From positions 1 through 5,622 of the forward strand of contig JAREAF010000238.1 in assembly GCA_029240475.1 (NCBI GenBank): 5,622 bases of DNA, given 5' to 3'. Below the pieces are notes generated by a model. It saw nothing but the letters and a program-made list of their open reading frames with translations. It had not been told where the DNA came from and made no database searches. A program made the position numbers and the translations under genes. The stretch is from Rhodospirillales bacterium (GTDB lineage Bacteria; Pseudomonadota; Alphaproteobacteria; JAREAF01). Shown here in pieces: positions 4,730-5,622 of this stretch (positions are counted from its first letter, which is position 1; each line of letters starts with the position of its first letter).

Positions 4730-5479
4730 TCAGCTCAGGTCAGGATAAAGGCGGCGCAGTCCGGCGATCAATTCGGCAGCGATCTCGGCCAGGAATTCGC
4801 GCCCGAGCTCCGCATCGGCGCGGGCGGGATCGCCGGTCGCGCCGGAGGGGCTGTGGTCGGGGTGCGCCGGGTCGCGGCTGAGCAACCCGGGCAGCGCCCA
4901 CGGCCAGGTGTCGGCCGCCGGCCCGTTCTGCGCCGGCTCCGCGCGGTCGAGCCGCACCCGCCCCGGATCGATCGCGAGCATGAGCGAGGTTTCATAAGCA
5001 TCCGCGTGGACGCCGTTTTCCCGCAGCTTGGACCTGCCCTGCGCCCCGAGATGCCGCAGATCGGCTATCGCCACCCGGATGCCGCATTGCTCCAGGATGT
5101 TGCGCGCCGCGATCCGCAGCGGCGCCTCGGTGGAATAGCCGGTATTGAGGATCGCGAGGCGGCGGGCGCCCTGCCCCGCGAAGCCCGCGAGAATGTCGGT
5201 CACCAGCGCGATGAAGGTCTCCGCGCGAAGATGCTGGCTGCCGGGATAGTCGGTGAAGGCCGGGTAGTAGCCGAACCCGATCACCGGCGCGACGACGACC
5301 GGCAGCTCGTCGGCGACTCGCCCCGCGAGGTGGCGGGCGATGGCGCTGTCGGTGTCGAGCGGCAGATGGAGCCCATGCTCCTTGGCGAAAGCGCCGACCG
5401 GAATCAGCACCGGGCGGTTCTCCTTGAACAGCCGCTCCGCTTCGTCCCAGGTCAGGCCTTCGAGAAAGCAGCCGCGCAT
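4730..5479 (-). CDS. Creatininase-family (MftE-like fold) metal-dependent amidohydrolase, divergent
   Basis: This 249-residue cytoplasmic protein matches the creatininase superfamily, which hydrolyses small cyclic or linear amides using one or two divalent metals; members include creatininase, formamide hydrolases of riboflavin/F420 synthesis and the mycofactocin peptidase MftE. Counting from the ATG at 5485, LIPVGAFAKEHGLHLPLDTDS (27-47) is the first metal motif with His37 and Asp46; GFGYYPAFTDYPGS (70-83) and HADAYETSLML (160-170) are further family landmarks. The usual NGHGGN (NGHYEN in creatininase) is here NTGYST (114-119), so the usual His ligand is absent, and the typical Glu of the EQHG motif is shifted by one (KEHG). 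Two ATGs are possible, at 5485 and 5479. GAGGGG lies six bases before 5479 but touches 5485, so 5479 is preferred. It is almost certainly cotranscribed with the HerA-like gene that ends 10 bp upstream. The substrate is unknown. Confidence 0.85.
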   Translation of the reverse strand: MRGCFLEGLTWDEAERLFKENRPVLIPVGAFAKEHGLHLPLDTDSAIARHLAGRVADELPVVVAPVIGFGYYPAFTDYPGSQHLRAETFIALVTDILAGFAGQGARRLAILNTGYSTEAPLRIAARNILEQCGIRVAIADLRHLGAQGRSKLRENGVHADAYETSLMLAIDPGRVRLDRAEPAQNGPAADTWPWALPGLLSRDPAHPDHSPSGATGDPARADAELGREFLAEIAAELIAGLRRLYPDLS

Positions 5480-5489
5480 CCCCATCCCC

Positions 5490-5622
5490 TCAACGCCGGC
5501 CGCTGCGCCGGAGCGAGCCGAGAATGCCGCGCACCAGCTCGCGTCCGATGGCGCTGCCGACGCTGCGCACCACGCTCTTGGCCATGGCGGTGCCGACCGA
5601 ATCCCGCCGCGAGGACGGGCGC
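5490..5622 (-). CDS. C-terminal end of HerA-like ATPase/helicase (DUF853), partial
   Basis: The minus strand is open from the window edge to TGA at 5492-5490 and encodes the last 43 residues of a protein. The stretch RSVGSAIGRELVRGILGSL followed by a basic RRSGRR tail is the very recognisable C-terminus of the DUF853 HerA-like ATPase family (YjgR type), where a small amphipathic Ala/Gly/Val helix ends in GxLGSL plus a basic tail. The ATPase core with Walker motifs would lie to the right of the window. The first base in the window belongs to a split codon. The stop overlaps the GAGGGG ribosome site of the creatininase-family gene, a tight operon junction that makes cotranscription likely. What the ATPase acts on is not well established for this family. 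Confidence 0.82.
   Translation of the reverse strand, partial: RPSSRRDSVGTAMAKSVVRSVGSAIGRELVRGILGSLRRSGRR

Overview
The window is about 5.6 kb of very GC-rich DNA with short intergenic gaps. Protein style and gene content suggest an alphaproteobacterium, probably Hyphomicrobiales (Rhizobiales). The clues are a BigR/SqrR-type ArsR regulator with a Blh-type persulfide dioxygenase, a Gre-factor homologue starting MSRAFVKE, a C-terminal fragment of a HerA-like (DUF853) ATPase, and a CCTCTCCC...GAGAGG / GGGTGAGGG...CCCTCACCC intergenic repeat of the kind scattered through such genomes. This placement is an inference from style; there is no rRNA or other taxonomic marker.

Left part (1-3071), a sulfur-handling neighbourhood: a TusA-family sulfurtransferase (-, 45-284) is divergent from an ArsR-family regulator (+, 441-776). 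They share a comparatively AT-rich 156-bp gap with a candidate operator. Next is a 451-residue ATP-grasp protein (+, 878-2233). Its reading frame clearly continues upstream of the first ordinary start codon, and the best-supported initiation codon is AUU behind a strong Shine-Dalgarno sequence that can itself pair with an upstream CCTCC. Tail to tail with it, overlapping by 26 bp, is a Blh/ETHE1-like persulfide dioxygenase (-, 2208-3071). TusA carries protein-bound persulfide, the dioxygenase oxidises low-molecular-weight persulfides to sulfite, and the ArsR protein is most like reactive-sulfur sensors. The ATP-grasp enzyme has no obvious substrate and is the unexplained member.

Middle part (3072-3920): a CDP-alcohol phosphatidyltransferase-family membrane protein (+, 3154-3822), whose last codons lie inside a repeat (3779-3908) filling the convergent gap to the next gene.

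Right part (3920-5622), all minus strand: a Gre-factor homologue lacking the usual acidic tip (3920-4429); a 300-bp gap with two notable dyads and no convincing gene (4430-4729); a creatininase-family amidohydrolase (4730-5479); and, 10 bp upstream of its start, the C-terminal end of a HerA-like ATPase (5490-5622, cut by the window edge).

No RNA gene, CRISPR array, insertion sequence or phage gene was seen. The most interesting points are the AUU start with its hairpinned ribosome binding site, the loss of the second conserved cysteine in the sulfide-sensor-like regulator, and the ATP-grasp enzyme of unknown substrate set among sulfur genes.
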